Assembly: GCA_009781475.1 (NCBI GenBank)
Contig: WQYB01000007.1
Coordinates: forward strand, 1-64,000
Reading direction: 5' to 3'
Length of the DNA stretch: 64,000 nucleotides
From: Treponema sp.
Lineage (GTDB): Bacteria > Spirochaetota > Spirochaetia > Treponematales > Breznakiellaceae
Shown here: positions 1 to 9,571 of the stretch, in pieces
How positions within the stretch are numbered: the first letter of the stretch is position 1
Layout: each line of letters opens with the position of its first letter
The notes under the pieces: model-generated
Databases searched by the model: none
Seen by the model: only the letters and a program-made list of their open reading frames with translations
What the model was told of the DNA's origin: nothing
Position numbers and translations under genes: made by a program

Positions 1-1002
1 ACAGCGGCAATTATCGGAATAGAAAAAAATGTTATTAAAAACGAAGGTAATTTAAATTCGGAAACAGGGCTTCCTCTTTCTGTTTTTAATGTAAGAGCTG
101 AACATGAAGTCGGTATTTTTGAATTAGGAATGAATAGACCTAACGAGATTTCAGAAATCACTGATGTGTTAAAACCAAACATCGCTTTGGTAACAAACAT
201 AGGTTCTGCCCATATCGAATATTTCGGCAGCAAAGAGAAAATAGTTAACGAAAAAAAATGTATTTATAATTTTTTAAATAATGATGATATTGCTTTAGTA
301 CCTAAAAATGACGAGTTTGCAGATGAGCTTGCAGACGGCGTAAACGGAAAAATAAAATACTATAGCGCAAACAGCTTTACAGAATTCGGCGGAGCGTTAA
401 GTTTAGGTATCGAAGGAACAGAAATTTTATGGGCTGGCGAAAAAATACATTTTGCGCTTCCCGGTAAACATAATTTGGATGATGCGATGGCAGCTATTGC
501 TATTGCAAAAGAAATTCCTGTAAGCGATAAAGCGATTAAACAGGGGTTGGAATCAGTAAAACCGCTTTTTGGAAGGCTTGAGATTTTAAAGGGACGAGTT
601 ACTGTAATACGAGATTGTTATAATGCAAACCCTGAATCCACAGCAAAAAGCATCGAGTTTTGTGATTCAATCGAATGGTCTGCAAGAAAAGTGTATGTTA
701 TCGCTGATATGCTGGAATTAGGCGGTATGTCAGTTTCCGAACATAAAAAAATCGGTTTTCTTTTATCGGTATCAGCGGCAAAAAAAGTTTTTTTATTCGG
801 CGAAGAAATAAAAAAAGCGGCGGATTGTCTTTGCGATAATGATAAACCGTATTTTTATACAAATGATATAAATGAGCTTTCAAAAGCTCTTGACAGTTTT
901 ATTAAACAAGGCGATCTTGTGCTTTTAAAAGGCTCGCGCGGATGCGCTTTGGAAAGATTAACTGATATGTTAATCGCCCAGGAGGTAAAAAGTGTTTTAT
1001 GA
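1..1002 (+). CDS. murF: UDP-N-acetylmuramoyl-tripeptide--D-alanyl-D-alanine ligase, 5'-truncated by the window edge
   Basis: Frame is open from base 1 (TAAIIGIEKNVIKNEGNLNSETGLPLSVFNVRAEHEVGIFELGMNRPNEIS...); Mur ligase motifs; followed by mraY. Confidence 0.93.
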   Translation, partial: TAAIIGIEKNVIKNEGNLNSETGLPLSVFNVRAEHEVGIFELGMNRPNEISEITDVLKPNIALVTNIGSAHIEYFGSKEKIVNEKKCIYNFLNNDDIALVPKNDEFADELADGVNGKIKYYSANSFTEFGGALSLGIEGTEILWAGEKIHFALPGKHNLDDAMAAIAIAKEIPVSDKAIKQGLESVKPLFGRLEILKGRVTVIRDCYNANPESTAKSIEFCDSIEWSARKVYVIADMLELGGMSVSEHKKIGFLLSVSAAKKVFLFGEEIKKAADCLCDNDKPYFYTNDINELSKALDSFIKQGDLVLLKGSRGCALERLTDMLIAQEVKSVL

Positions 1003-2071
1003 ATTGATTGAGCTTTTATACAGCTTTTTTACTCCGTTCCGTGTTTTCGGTTATCTTACATTCAGAAGCGCTTTTGCCGCTCTTACAACTTTATTAATTT
1101 GTTTTATTTTCGGCGGCAGAATTATCGAATTTTTAAGAACGTTAAAAATAGGACAGTCAATAAGACAGGACGGACCTGCAACACATTTAATAAAATCAGG
1201 AACTCCGACAATGGGCGGAATGTTTATTATAATGTCCGTAATTATTGCCATGTTAATGTGGGGTAATTTGCAAAACAGGCTTATCTGGATAACAATGGGA
1301 GCATTTTTGGCATTCGGCGTAATCGGTTTTATCGATGATTATTTAAAAGTAACAAGAGGTAATTCTGACGGACTTCGTGCGTGGGTTAAACTTGTAATGC
1401 AGTTTGCTGTGGCTATATCAATTGTTTTAATTATTTATTTTACAGGTACTGAAGACACAACAGCATTATACATACCATTTTTTAAAGACCCTGTTTTAGA
1501 TATGGGTTTTTGGTGGATACCTTTTGCAGTATTACTGGTTGTAGGTGAATCAAACGCAGTTAACTTTTCTGACGGGCTCGATGGTTTATTGGCAGGTCTT
1601 TTAATAATAGTTTTTCTTACACTTGCTGTTTTAACATATATTACAGGAAGAATCGATTATTCTGAATATCTTGGTATTCCGTATATTCCGGAAGCGGGCG
1701 AGTTAACAGTTTTTTGTTTAGCCGCAGCAGGTGCTTGTGTGGGTTTCCTTTGGTTTAACGCTCACCCGGCAGAAGTTTTTATGGGTGATACAGGTTCTCT
1801 TTCGTTAGGCGGCGTAATTGCAGTAATTTCACTTATAACTAAAAAAGAATTATTGATTTTAGTTATAGGAGGTGTTTTTGTTCTGGAAATTGCATCTGTA
1901 ATAATTCAAGTGGTATCTTTTAAATTAAGAAAAAAGAGAGTATTTAAGATGGCTCCGCTTCATCATCATTACGAACTGATGGGATGGTCGGAAATAAAAA
2001 CTGTAATCCGTTTTTGGATATTGGGCGGAATATTTGCGGTAATCGCCCTTTCAACTTTAAAAATTCAATAA
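992..2071 (+). CDS. mraY: phospho-N-acetylmuramoyl-pentapeptide transferase
   Basis: GTPTMGG, NAVNFSDGLDGLL, HPAEVFMGDTGSL, APLHHHYE motifs; GTG start. Confidence 0.97.
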   Translation: MFYELIELLYSFFTPFRVFGYLTFRSAFAALTTLLICFIFGGRIIEFLRTLKIGQSIRQDGPATHLIKSGTPTMGGMFIIMSVIIAMLMWGNLQNRLIWITMGAFLAFGVIGFIDDYLKVTRGNSDGLRAWVKLVMQFAVAISIVLIIYFTGTEDTTALYIPFFKDPVLDMGFWWIPFAVLLVVGESNAVNFSDGLDGLLAGLLIIVFLTLAVLTYITGRIDYSEYLGIPYIPEAGELTVFCLAAAGACVGFLWFNAHPAEVFMGDTGSLSLGGVIAVISLITKKELLILVIGGVFVLEIASVIIQVVSFKLRKKRVFKMAPLHHHYELMGWSEIKTVIRFWILGGIFAVIALSTLKIQ

Positions 2072-2080
2072 GGAATTTTA

Positions 2081-3292
2081 ATGTATCAATTTGATGCTGA
2101 AAGAACATTAAATCAAAAAACAACAGTTCATCTGTTTTACTTCTGCGTTATACTGCTTTTGGGCACTGGTCTTGTTACTCTTTATTCAGCATCATATTCA
2201 TTTGCAGAACGTTTTTTCAGAGACGGAAATTATTTTTTTACAAGACAATTAATTTTTGGAGTAATTGGCATAATAGCGTTTTTTATATTTGCGCATATAA
2301 ATATTAATACTTTAAGAAAATGCACTATGCCTTTTGTAATTATCGCAGCTTCGTTATGTGTTTTAACTTTAGTACCCGGTATTGGAATTGAACGTTACGG
2401 CGCTTCCCGGTGGATCGAAGTCGGCTCGCTGTCTTATCAGCCTTCAGAAATGGTTAAATTTGTACTTCCGCTTTATTTGGCTCATATCTTTGATAAAAAA
2501 TTCAATAATTTATCAATTAAAGCAGAAGAAAATTCTCCTTTAAACAATCTTTATTCAAGCATATTACCTCCTGTATTGGTAACAGGGTTATTTTTTGTTC
2601 TAATATATCTTCAAAATAATTTTTCTACAGCAGTTTTTATTTTATTTAATGCTTTAATTATTTTCTTTCTGGTCGGAGTACGTTATCGTTATTTCCTTGC
2701 GGCAATTGTAATGATAATTCCTGTAGCAGCTCTTTTGGTTTTTACAAAAGAACACAGGGTAAGACGTCTTATAAGTTTTATTAAACCCGAATGGGACCCG
2801 CTGGGAGCCGGTTTCCAGGTTAATGCAAGCAAGGATACGATTGTTTCAAGCGGTTTTTGGGGTAAAGGTATCGGCGAAGGAACCCGGAAAATATCAAGTG
2901 TGCCGGAAATTCATTCGGATTTTATATTCAGCGCGTATGTAGAAGAAACAGGGTTTATCGGTATAATTTTATTTTTTGCTTTATTTACAGTTTTTGCTAT
3001 TTTAGGATATAAAGCGGCTTTAAACAGTAAATCGGTATTTGGAAAACTTCTAGCCGCCGGATTAACCACAATTATTGTAACGCAGGCTTTATTAAATATT
3101 GCTGTTGTTTCCGGGGCGCTGCCTGCAACCGGTATTCCTTTACCTTTCTTTTCTGCGGGGGGTTCTTCGCTTTTAACAACACTTGTCTGCGCAGGGTTAA
3201 TAATTAATGTCGCTAAAAATGACAGACAAAATATAAATGAAGATACTGTAAATACAGATTTTAATTATTCGGAGGAAAAAATTGAGTACTGA
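2081..3292 (+). CDS. ftsW: SEDS family peptidoglycan polymerase FtsW
   Basis: Multi-TM SEDS protein, GIPLPFFSAGGSS motif, dcw context. Confidence 0.93.
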   Translation: MYQFDAERTLNQKTTVHLFYFCVILLLGTGLVTLYSASYSFAERFFRDGNYFFTRQLIFGVIGIIAFFIFAHININTLRKCTMPFVIIAASLCVLTLVPGIGIERYGASRWIEVGSLSYQPSEMVKFVLPLYLAHIFDKKFNNLSIKAEENSPLNNLYSSILPPVLVTGLFFVLIYLQNNFSTAVFILFNALIIFFLVGVRYRYFLAAIVMIIPVAALLVFTKEHRVRRLISFIKPEWDPLGAGFQVNASKDTIVSSGFWGKGIGEGTRKISSVPEIHSDFIFSAYVEETGFIGIILFFALFTVFAILGYKAALNSKSVFGKLLAAGLTTIIVTQALLNIAVVSGALPATGIPLPFFSAGGSSLLTTLVCAGLIINVAKNDRQNINEDTVNTDFNYSEEKIEY

Positions 3293-4112
3293 TTATTATT
3301 ATGCCGCCTCAGATGATTATTCTGTTAAAAGAAAATCCGCGGGTAAAATTGAAAAAGGATTAAAAAGACTTATCATTATTGCCGCTGTTATTATAGCTGC
3401 GCATATTATTTGGTTATTCGGCGTAAGTCCGTTTATTCCATTTTCTACAATTGATGTACACGGATTTTCTGATCTGCAGCGTAACAATGTTCTAACCATC
3501 GCAGGTATCGATGAATATTCGTCATTCATATCAACAAATACAAAAATAATACAGGAAAAACTTTCCGCTGTCGCTCTTGTAGAATCGGCAGTTGTAATAA
3601 AACGTTTTCCAGACAGGCTTTCAATTTTCCTTTATCCCCGTGAACCTGCTGCTGTAGCGTTAACAAATGTAAATTCAAAACAGGTTCCCGTATATATTGA
3701 CAGACACGGAGTATTTTTTAAAATAGGCAATAGCGATTCACAGGAATATATGGATCTTCCGGTTCTGTCCGGAATTGATAATCCTCAGATAAATATGCGT
3801 CTTCCAACTGCGCTTGTTTCACTTGTAGAAAGTCTGGCAGTAATTTCTTCTAATTCTCCTGAACTGTTATCTGCAATTTCCGAAATTCGGATTGAAAGAA
3901 AAACATGGGATGGCTTTGATTTGGTTTTGTTTCCTGTTCACAGTTCAATAAGGGTAAGAATTGAAAATAATTTAACAGAACATACGCTTCGGTATATGCT
4001 GCTTATGTTAAATGTTTTCGAAAATGAACCTAAACCGCTTGATTATCAAAAACCGTATGAAATTGATTTTAGATCCGGTATGGGATCATATAAAATAGGG
4101 GAGCAGTCATGA
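3282..4112 (+). CDS. ftsQ: cell division protein FtsQ/DivIB (POTRA domain)
   Basis: N-terminal TM, POTRA-like region (STIDVHGFSDLQRNNVLTIAGI), between ftsW and ftsA; TTG start. Confidence 0.85.
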   Translation: MSTDYYYAASDDYSVKRKSAGKIEKGLKRLIIIAAVIIAAHIIWLFGVSPFIPFSTIDVHGFSDLQRNNVLTIAGIDEYSSFISTNTKIIQEKLSAVALVESAVVIKRFPDRLSIFLYPREPAAVALTNVNSKQVPVYIDRHGVFFKIGNSDSQEYMDLPVLSGIDNPQINMRLPTALVSLVESLAVISSNSPELLSAISEIRIERKTWDGFDLVLFPVHSSIRVRIENNLTEHTLRYMLLMLNVFENEPKPLDYQKPYEIDFRSGMGSYKIGEQS

Positions 4113-5377
4113 ATAATATAATTGTTTCATTAGACATTGGCTCAACATGGATACGAGTAGTTATTTGTGAACGTGAAACTGACGGAAGTTTAAAAGTTAT
4201 TGGAGTTGGAAAACGTCCGTCTACAGGTTTAAGAAAAGGCGTAGTTGTTAATATCGAAGCTACCCTCCGTGCAATTGCAGCGGCGATTGAAGATGCGGAA
4301 ATGATGAGCGGTTTGGAAGTAACCGATTGCTGGACAGGAATAGGCGGAAATCATATAAGCGGGATTAACTCGCGCGGAGTTGTGGGAGTTACAGGGAAGA
4401 GAAAAGATACAAGAGAAAGAGAAATTGATCAGGATGATATTGATCGTGTAATAGAAGCGGCAAAAGCTGTTGTAATTCCGACTGACCGCCAAATTCTGGA
4501 AGTAATTCCGCAGAATTTTAAAGTAGATGATCAAAAAGGAATAAGAAACCCAATCGATATGATCGGGGTGCGTCTTGAATCTGATGTTCATATAATTACA
4601 TGCGCTGTAACAGGCGCACAGAATTTAATAAAATGTGTAAATCGCGCCGGCTTTAGAGTAAATGAACTTATATTGCAAACGCTTGCCGCAGGAAAAGCAG
4701 TTCTTACACAGGAAGAAATTGATCTTGGAGTTTTGTTACTCGATCTTGGCGGCGGAACAACTGATGTTCTAGTTTATGTAGAAGGCACTCCGTATTCGAC
4801 ATATACAATACCGGCAGGCGGAACGCAGGTAACAAGTGATATTTCAATAATTAAAAATATTTCACTTGAAAACGCAGAGAAAATTAAAATTGACGCAGGC
4901 TGCTGCTGGGATGCTCTGTTAGACGACGATGATACTGTAATAGTACCGGGTGTCGGCGGAAGACCTCCGATGTCAATTCCAAGATCGCAGATTTTATCGA
5001 TTATTAAACCCAGAATGGGAGAAATATTTAAACTTGTAAAACAGCAGATAGATACTTTAAACTTAAGCCGTCCATTGGGAGGCGGAGTTGTTTTAACAGG
5101 CGGAACAGCAGAGCTGCCCGGCGTTGTTGAACTTGCAAATCAGGTTTTAAAATTACCTGCAAGACTTGGAACTCCGATACCTACGCAGAATTTAGGAGGG
5201 CTTGTAGAAGAATACCGCACTCCTTCTTACGCTACTGTTATAGGATTAGCGCTTGAAGGAAACAGAAGATCAAATATGGAAAGCGGTGAAAGCGGTTCGG
5301 ATTCACGCCAGAATGACAAAAAAAATATGGCGTTAATAAGTAAATTAAAGTTATGGTTAAAGGAAGAATTTTTTTGA
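4109..5377 (+). CDS. ftsA: cell division protein FtsA
   Basis: Actin-like ATPase (VSLDIGSTWIRVVI, LLLDLGGGTTDVLVY, GGVVLTGGTAELPGV). Confidence 0.96.
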   Translation: MNNIIVSLDIGSTWIRVVICERETDGSLKVIGVGKRPSTGLRKGVVVNIEATLRAIAAAIEDAEMMSGLEVTDCWTGIGGNHISGINSRGVVGVTGKRKDTREREIDQDDIDRVIEAAKAVVIPTDRQILEVIPQNFKVDDQKGIRNPIDMIGVRLESDVHIITCAVTGAQNLIKCVNRAGFRVNELILQTLAAGKAVLTQEEIDLGVLLLDLGGGTTDVLVYVEGTPYSTYTIPAGGTQVTSDISIIKNISLENAEKIKIDAGCCWDALLDDDDTVIVPGVGGRPPMSIPRSQILSIIKPRMGEIFKLVKQQIDTLNLSRPLGGGVVLTGGTAELPGVVELANQVLKLPARLGTPIPTQNLGGLVEEYRTPSYATVIGLALEGNRRSNMESGESGSDSRQNDKKNMALISKLKLWLKEEFF

Positions 5378-5401
5378 TGGAAATGTTCAAGAAGAAAGAA
5401 A

Positions 5402-5484
5402 AACCACAGAGGACACGGAGTTTCACAGAGTCGCGATACGATAGCTCATTCTTCCTCCGTGTTTCTCCGTGTACTCCGTGGTTA
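5402..5484. repeat. Dispersed CACGGAG palindromic element, copy 1 (ftsA-ftsZ intergenic hairpin)
   Basis: Left arm AACCACAGAGGACACGGAGTTTCACAGAG, right arm CTCCGTGTTTCTCCGTGTACTCCGTGGTTAA; near-complementary, T-run follows. Confidence 0.85.
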
Positions 5485-5540
5485 ACTTCTTTTTTTAAGA
5501 CAATCTAATCAATTAAAGATATAAAATTGGGGGGATAGTA

Positions 5541-6869
5541 ATGAATGTTTTAGCGGTATGTGAGCTTGCGGCAAATCAGGTTAAGGGGACGCAGTCACCT
5601 GTAATTCAATTTAGACCTCAGGAGAGGTCTAAACAGACAATGTCCTGCGAGGCTTCAGCTTTAAAGGTAGTTTCGTCTAACGATGAAAATCAAATGTTAA
5701 TGAACTACCAGGATGTACCTGCGGTTATAAAAGTAATTGCAGCAGGCGGCGGCGGAGCGAATGCGTTAAACCGCATGATCGATGCAAAATTAACAGGTGT
5801 TAATTTTATCGCTGTAAATACAGATATTCAAGATCTATATAATAAAAGTAAAGCTGATATTAAGATCCAGATTGGCACAAAAATCACAGGCGGATGGGGA
5901 GCCGGAGGAAACCCTGAAATAGGTGAAAAAGCTGCAATTGAAGATCAGAATTTAATCGCTGATGCTCTTGATGATGCTCACATGGTTTTTATTACAGCCG
6001 GAATGGGAGGCGGAACAGGAACAGGTTCGGCTCCGGTTATCGCTAAAATTGCAAAAGACCTTGGCGCTTTAACAGTAGCAGTTGTTACAACTCCTTTTGA
6101 ATTTGAAGCAGATTTCAGAATGAAACAGGCAGAAGAAGGTATTGCTAAACTGCGTGAAGTTGTAGACACATTGATTATTATTCCAAATCAGCACTTATTT
6201 AAAATTGTTGACAATAAAACTACATTCGATAAAGCGTATCATTTGGCAGACGAAGTTTTATGCCGCGCAGTACAGGGAATATCAGAGCTTATCACAAAAA
6301 CCGGTTTTAAAAATACCGATTTTGCCGATGCCAAAACCATTATGAAAGATAAAGGTGATGCTTTAATGGGAATTGGTTACGGGACAGGTGATAATCGTGC
6401 CATGGACGCTGTTAAAAATGCCGTTGATAATCCTTTACTGGAAGACACCAGTATAAACGGAGCTACAGGTGTTTTAATTAATATCGCAGGACCGGAAGAT
6501 ATCACTCTTGTTGAAATACAAAGTATTATTAAATCCATTAAAGAAAAATGCGATTCAAAAGTAAATCTTATACATGGTATAAGAATTGATCCGGAAATGG
6601 AAAGCGGCATTCAGGTAACTGTTATCGCAACAGGTTTCAGACAAACTCAAATAAATGTAAAACAGACAAGAATTGAAAAAATAGAAAATTCAAATATTGT
6701 CGATTTAAATGAATACGGAATGATGCTGGACAGAAAAAAAGGACCGGATTATTTAAACTATCTGCCTCAGCGTGAATACCATGATGATTTGGATGTTCCG
6801 TCTATTATACGCAAACACCATTATCAACTGGAAGAAAAATCGGCTTTGGATTTAGCGGAGAAGTATTAA
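5541..6869 (+). CDS. ftsZ: cell division protein FtsZ (N-terminally extended; alternative start possible at 5640)
   Basis: [35 protein letters not shown] tubulin signature; C-terminal [10 protein letters not shown]. Confidence 0.95.
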   Translation: MNVLAVCELAANQVKGTQSPVIQFRPQERSKQTMSCEASALKVVSSNDENQMLMNYQDVPAVIKVIAAGGGGANALNRMIDAKLTGVNFIAVNTDIQDLYNKSKADIKIQIGTKITGGWGAGGNPEIGEKAAIEDQNLIADALDDAHMVFITAGMGGGTGTGSAPVIAKIAKDLGALTVAVVTTPFEFEADFRMKQAEEGIAKLREVVDTLIIIPNQHLFKIVDNKTTFDKAYHLADEVLCRAVQGISELITKTGFKNTDFADAKTIMKDKGDALMGIGYGTGDNRAMDAVKNAVDNPLLEDTSINGATGVLINIAGPEDITLVEIQSIIKSIKEKCDSKVNLIHGIRIDPEMESGIQVTVIATGFRQTQINVKQTRIEKIENSNIVDLNEYGMMLDRKKGPDYLNYLPQREYHDDLDVPSIIRKHHYQLEEKSALDLAEKY

Positions 6870-6870
6870 T

Positions 6871-7794
6871 TTGGAAAAAAATATTCTTTTAAAAAGATAT
6901 TGTTCCCGGCTTATTGCGATAGAACGTCTGTCTGAACTGACAAAAGAATGCTACCGTTTCGAAATTGCACGTTTTTTAAATTATATGGAAAACGAAAAAA
7001 TGAAACTGGAAAATGCAGATGCGGATTTTTTATCGGTTTATCTTATTAAACGCAGGAATATTGATGATATTGATTCCCGTACAGCCGCAAAAGCGATATC
7101 TGCATTAAGATCATTTTTTAGATTTGCAGTAGATGAAAGGCTTAGAAATGACAATCCTGCAGATCTTCTTGAAGGTCCAAGGCAAAAAGTTAAATTACCC
7201 GAGGTAATGGACAAGGATACCATTGAAGATTTTTTAAACTTGATTGATTTATCAAAACCGCAGGGAGAAAGAGACAAGTGTCTTTTTGAACTGATATATT
7301 CATCGGGATTGCGTGTTTCTGAAGCAGTAAGATTAAATATCATGGATATTGATTTTGATAACAATGGCGGAATAGCGAAAGTAAGGGGAAAGGGAGATAA
7401 AGAGCGTATTGTGATTTTTGGTAAAGAAGCGGCAGCTCAATTAAATCATTACATTAGCTATGTCCGCCCAAAGATGGCAGGTACTGTAAATAAAAGCCGG
7501 GCGCTGTATATTAGTAAGAGCGGAAAAAGGCTTTCCAGAAAAGGTATCTGGAAAAATTACGCAAAATGGGCAAATTTAGCCGGAACTTCATCGCATATAC
7601 ATACATTGCGGCATAGTTTTGCGACTTCGCTTCTTGAAGGCGGAGCAGATTTAAGGACAGTTCAGGAATTATTGGGACATTCTGATCTAAGAACAACTCA
7701 GATTTACACGCACATGGAAAGATCGGTACTTAAAGAAAATCACCGGAAATTCCTTCCTAAATTAAATTCCGGCAAAAGTGTGAGTATAGTATGA
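6871..7794 (+). CDS. xerD: tyrosine recombinase, XerD-like
   Basis: R...HTLRHSFATSLLEGGADLRTVQELLGHSDLRTTQIYTH catalytic region; TTG start. XerC versus XerD assignment is inferred. Confidence 0.8.
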   Translation: MEKNILLKRYCSRLIAIERLSELTKECYRFEIARFLNYMENEKMKLENADADFLSVYLIKRRNIDDIDSRTAAKAISALRSFFRFAVDERLRNDNPADLLEGPRQKVKLPEVMDKDTIEDFLNLIDLSKPQGERDKCLFELIYSSGLRVSEAVRLNIMDIDFDNNGGIAKVRGKGDKERIVIFGKEAAAQLNHYISYVRPKMAGTVNKSRALYISKSGKRLSRKGIWKNYAKWANLAGTSSHIHTLRHSFATSLLEGGADLRTVQELLGHSDLRTTQIYTHMERSVLKENHRKFLPKLNSGKSVSIV

Positions 7795-8540
7795 AAAAAT
7801 TCAGAGATTTTGTTGTAGCGCTGATTATTATTGCCGCTGTTGGTTCATTAATTTATTATATGTATCAAAGAGGAAGTACAAGAACAAATAGGGAACTTGC
7901 AAGGCGCATGCTGGAAATTAGTCCCAAAGGCGGACCGCCTGAAACAATTGACGGACTTCGCCATGCAATTGCGTTATACGAAGATCAGATTGAAAGAAAT
8001 GTAAGGGAAGGAGCGCAGACAGGGGTTTACTGGAAAATACTGGCTACAAGACTTATCGACAGAAAAATGCACAATGATGCGCTGGAGGCTTTAGAAAGAG
8101 CGATTTATTATAATTCTGAAGATCCTGTTCTCTTTTATTTAACAGGAGTTTCTGCCGGGATTGTAGCAAAATCAAGAGTTGGTTTTACAGCTAACGCACC
8201 AATGGAACAGGAACAATATTTCAAACTGGCGGAAAACGCTTATTTAAGAGCTTTACAATTAGACATAACATACACAAGACCTATGTACGGACTTGCGGTT
8301 CTTTACGCATTTGAACTAAATCGTCCGCAGGACGCAATTGTACAGCTTGAACGTTTATTAATGATAACTCCATCTGATATTCCGTCATTGTTTGTACTGG
8401 CAAGATCCTATTATATGCTGGATGATTTTACAAGAGCTATTGAAATATATGACAGTATAGTTGATCGCACCAGGAATAAAGAATTCAGAGAAGAGGCTTT
8501 AAAATTAAAAGATTATATTCAAGGAATGTTATATGAATAA
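7791..8540 (+). CDS. TPR-repeat membrane-anchored protein
   Basis: N-terminal TM helix and TPR-like repeats (NDALEALERAIYYNSEDPVLFYLTG; AIEIYDSIVDRT). Confidence 0.75.
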   Translation: MKKFRDFVVALIIIAAVGSLIYYMYQRGSTRTNRELARRMLEISPKGGPPETIDGLRHAIALYEDQIERNVREGAQTGVYWKILATRLIDRKMHNDALEALERAIYYNSEDPVLFYLTGVSAGIVAKSRVGFTANAPMEQEQYFKLAENAYLRALQLDITYTRPMYGLAVLYAFELNRPQDAIVQLERLLMITPSDIPSLFVLARSYYMLDDFTRAIEIYDSIVDRTRNKEFREEALKLKDYIQGMLYE

Positions 8541-9561
8541 AAAAGGTTTATTGGCGTTAATCATTTCTCTATTACCCGGTTTAAAAATTACGGATAGAAT
8601 AAAAATACTTGAAACATTTGATAATGAAGAAGAATTATTCGTACAGTCAAAAAATGATATAGAAATTATTCTGAATCGCAGATTAAATACATTCTGGGAT
8701 ATAAGCGAAATCTGCGACAGGGCAGGCAGCATTGATACTACTTGCAAAATGAGATCGATTAAATGGGTTTCATGGGATGACTTTGATTATCCTCCGCTTT
8801 TAAGAGAAATGTATGATCCGCCGTGTGTAATTTTTTATAAAGGTGTTCTTCCAAATCCGGAAAAACCTCTATTGGGAATGGTGGGAACAAGAAATCCAAG
8901 TTCGCAGGCTTCTGAGCAGGCATATAAAATAGCGGGTAATCTCGGTAGATGCGGAGTGTCTGTAGTTTCCGGTCTTGCGATTGGAATTGATGCGATGTCT
9001 CACAGGGGTAATTTAATCGGAAACGCTCCCGGTTTCGCTGTATTGGGTTCTGGTTTAGATGAAGTATATCCTTCAGTTAATAGACCTTTAGCAAAAAGGA
9101 TATTGGATTCAGGCGGCGCTTTAATTTCCGAATATCCTCCCGGCACAAAACCTGCAAAATGGACATTTCCTGCAAGAAACAGAATAATCGCCGCTCTTTC
9201 CCGAAGTGTATTGGTAGTAGAAGCTCCGGTTAAATCAGGAGCATTAATAACTGCAGCTTTCGCTTTAGAGCAGGGAAAAGATCTATGGGTTGCAACATCG
9301 GGTATTGATTTGCTTCCTGTTGGTACTGATATAAAAGAGAGCCTGAAGTATGATAAAAGAGGTACAACAAAATTAGCTAATGACGGAGCGGAAATAATTC
9401 ATTCAGCGTGTGATGTGCTTGAAAAATGGGAATTACAAACAGCAAGAAGTTATGTAAATAAAGCCGTTTCGGCTTTTGAATATGGATTAAACGAAGAAGA
9501 ACAGCCGGTAAAAAATAAACTTGTATCTTCAATGGCAGATTTCTTAAAAATCGAAATTTAA
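8533..9561 (+). CDS. dprA: DNA processing protein DprA/Smf
   Basis: GMVGTRNPSSQ, VVSGLAIGIDAMSHRG, AVLGSGLDEVYP, Rossmann-like DprA core. Confidence 0.95.
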   Translation: MNKKGLLALIISLLPGLKITDRIKILETFDNEEELFVQSKNDIEIILNRRLNTFWDISEICDRAGSIDTTCKMRSIKWVSWDDFDYPPLLREMYDPPCVIFYKGVLPNPEKPLLGMVGTRNPSSQASEQAYKIAGNLGRCGVSVVSGLAIGIDAMSHRGNLIGNAPGFAVLGSGLDEVYPSVNRPLAKRILDSGGALISEYPPGTKPAKWTFPARNRIIAALSRSVLVVEAPVKSGALITAAFALEQGKDLWVATSGIDLLPVGTDIKESLKYDKRGTTKLANDGAEIIHSACDVLEKWELQTARSYVNKAVSAFEYGLNEEEQPVKNKLVSSMADFLKIEI

Positions 9562-9571
9562 AGGATGTGGT

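Noticed and set aside
4229-4591. 120-aa minus-strand ORF antisense to ftsA
   Set aside because: No recognisable domain, fully inside a strong conserved CDS; typical antisense spurious ORF.
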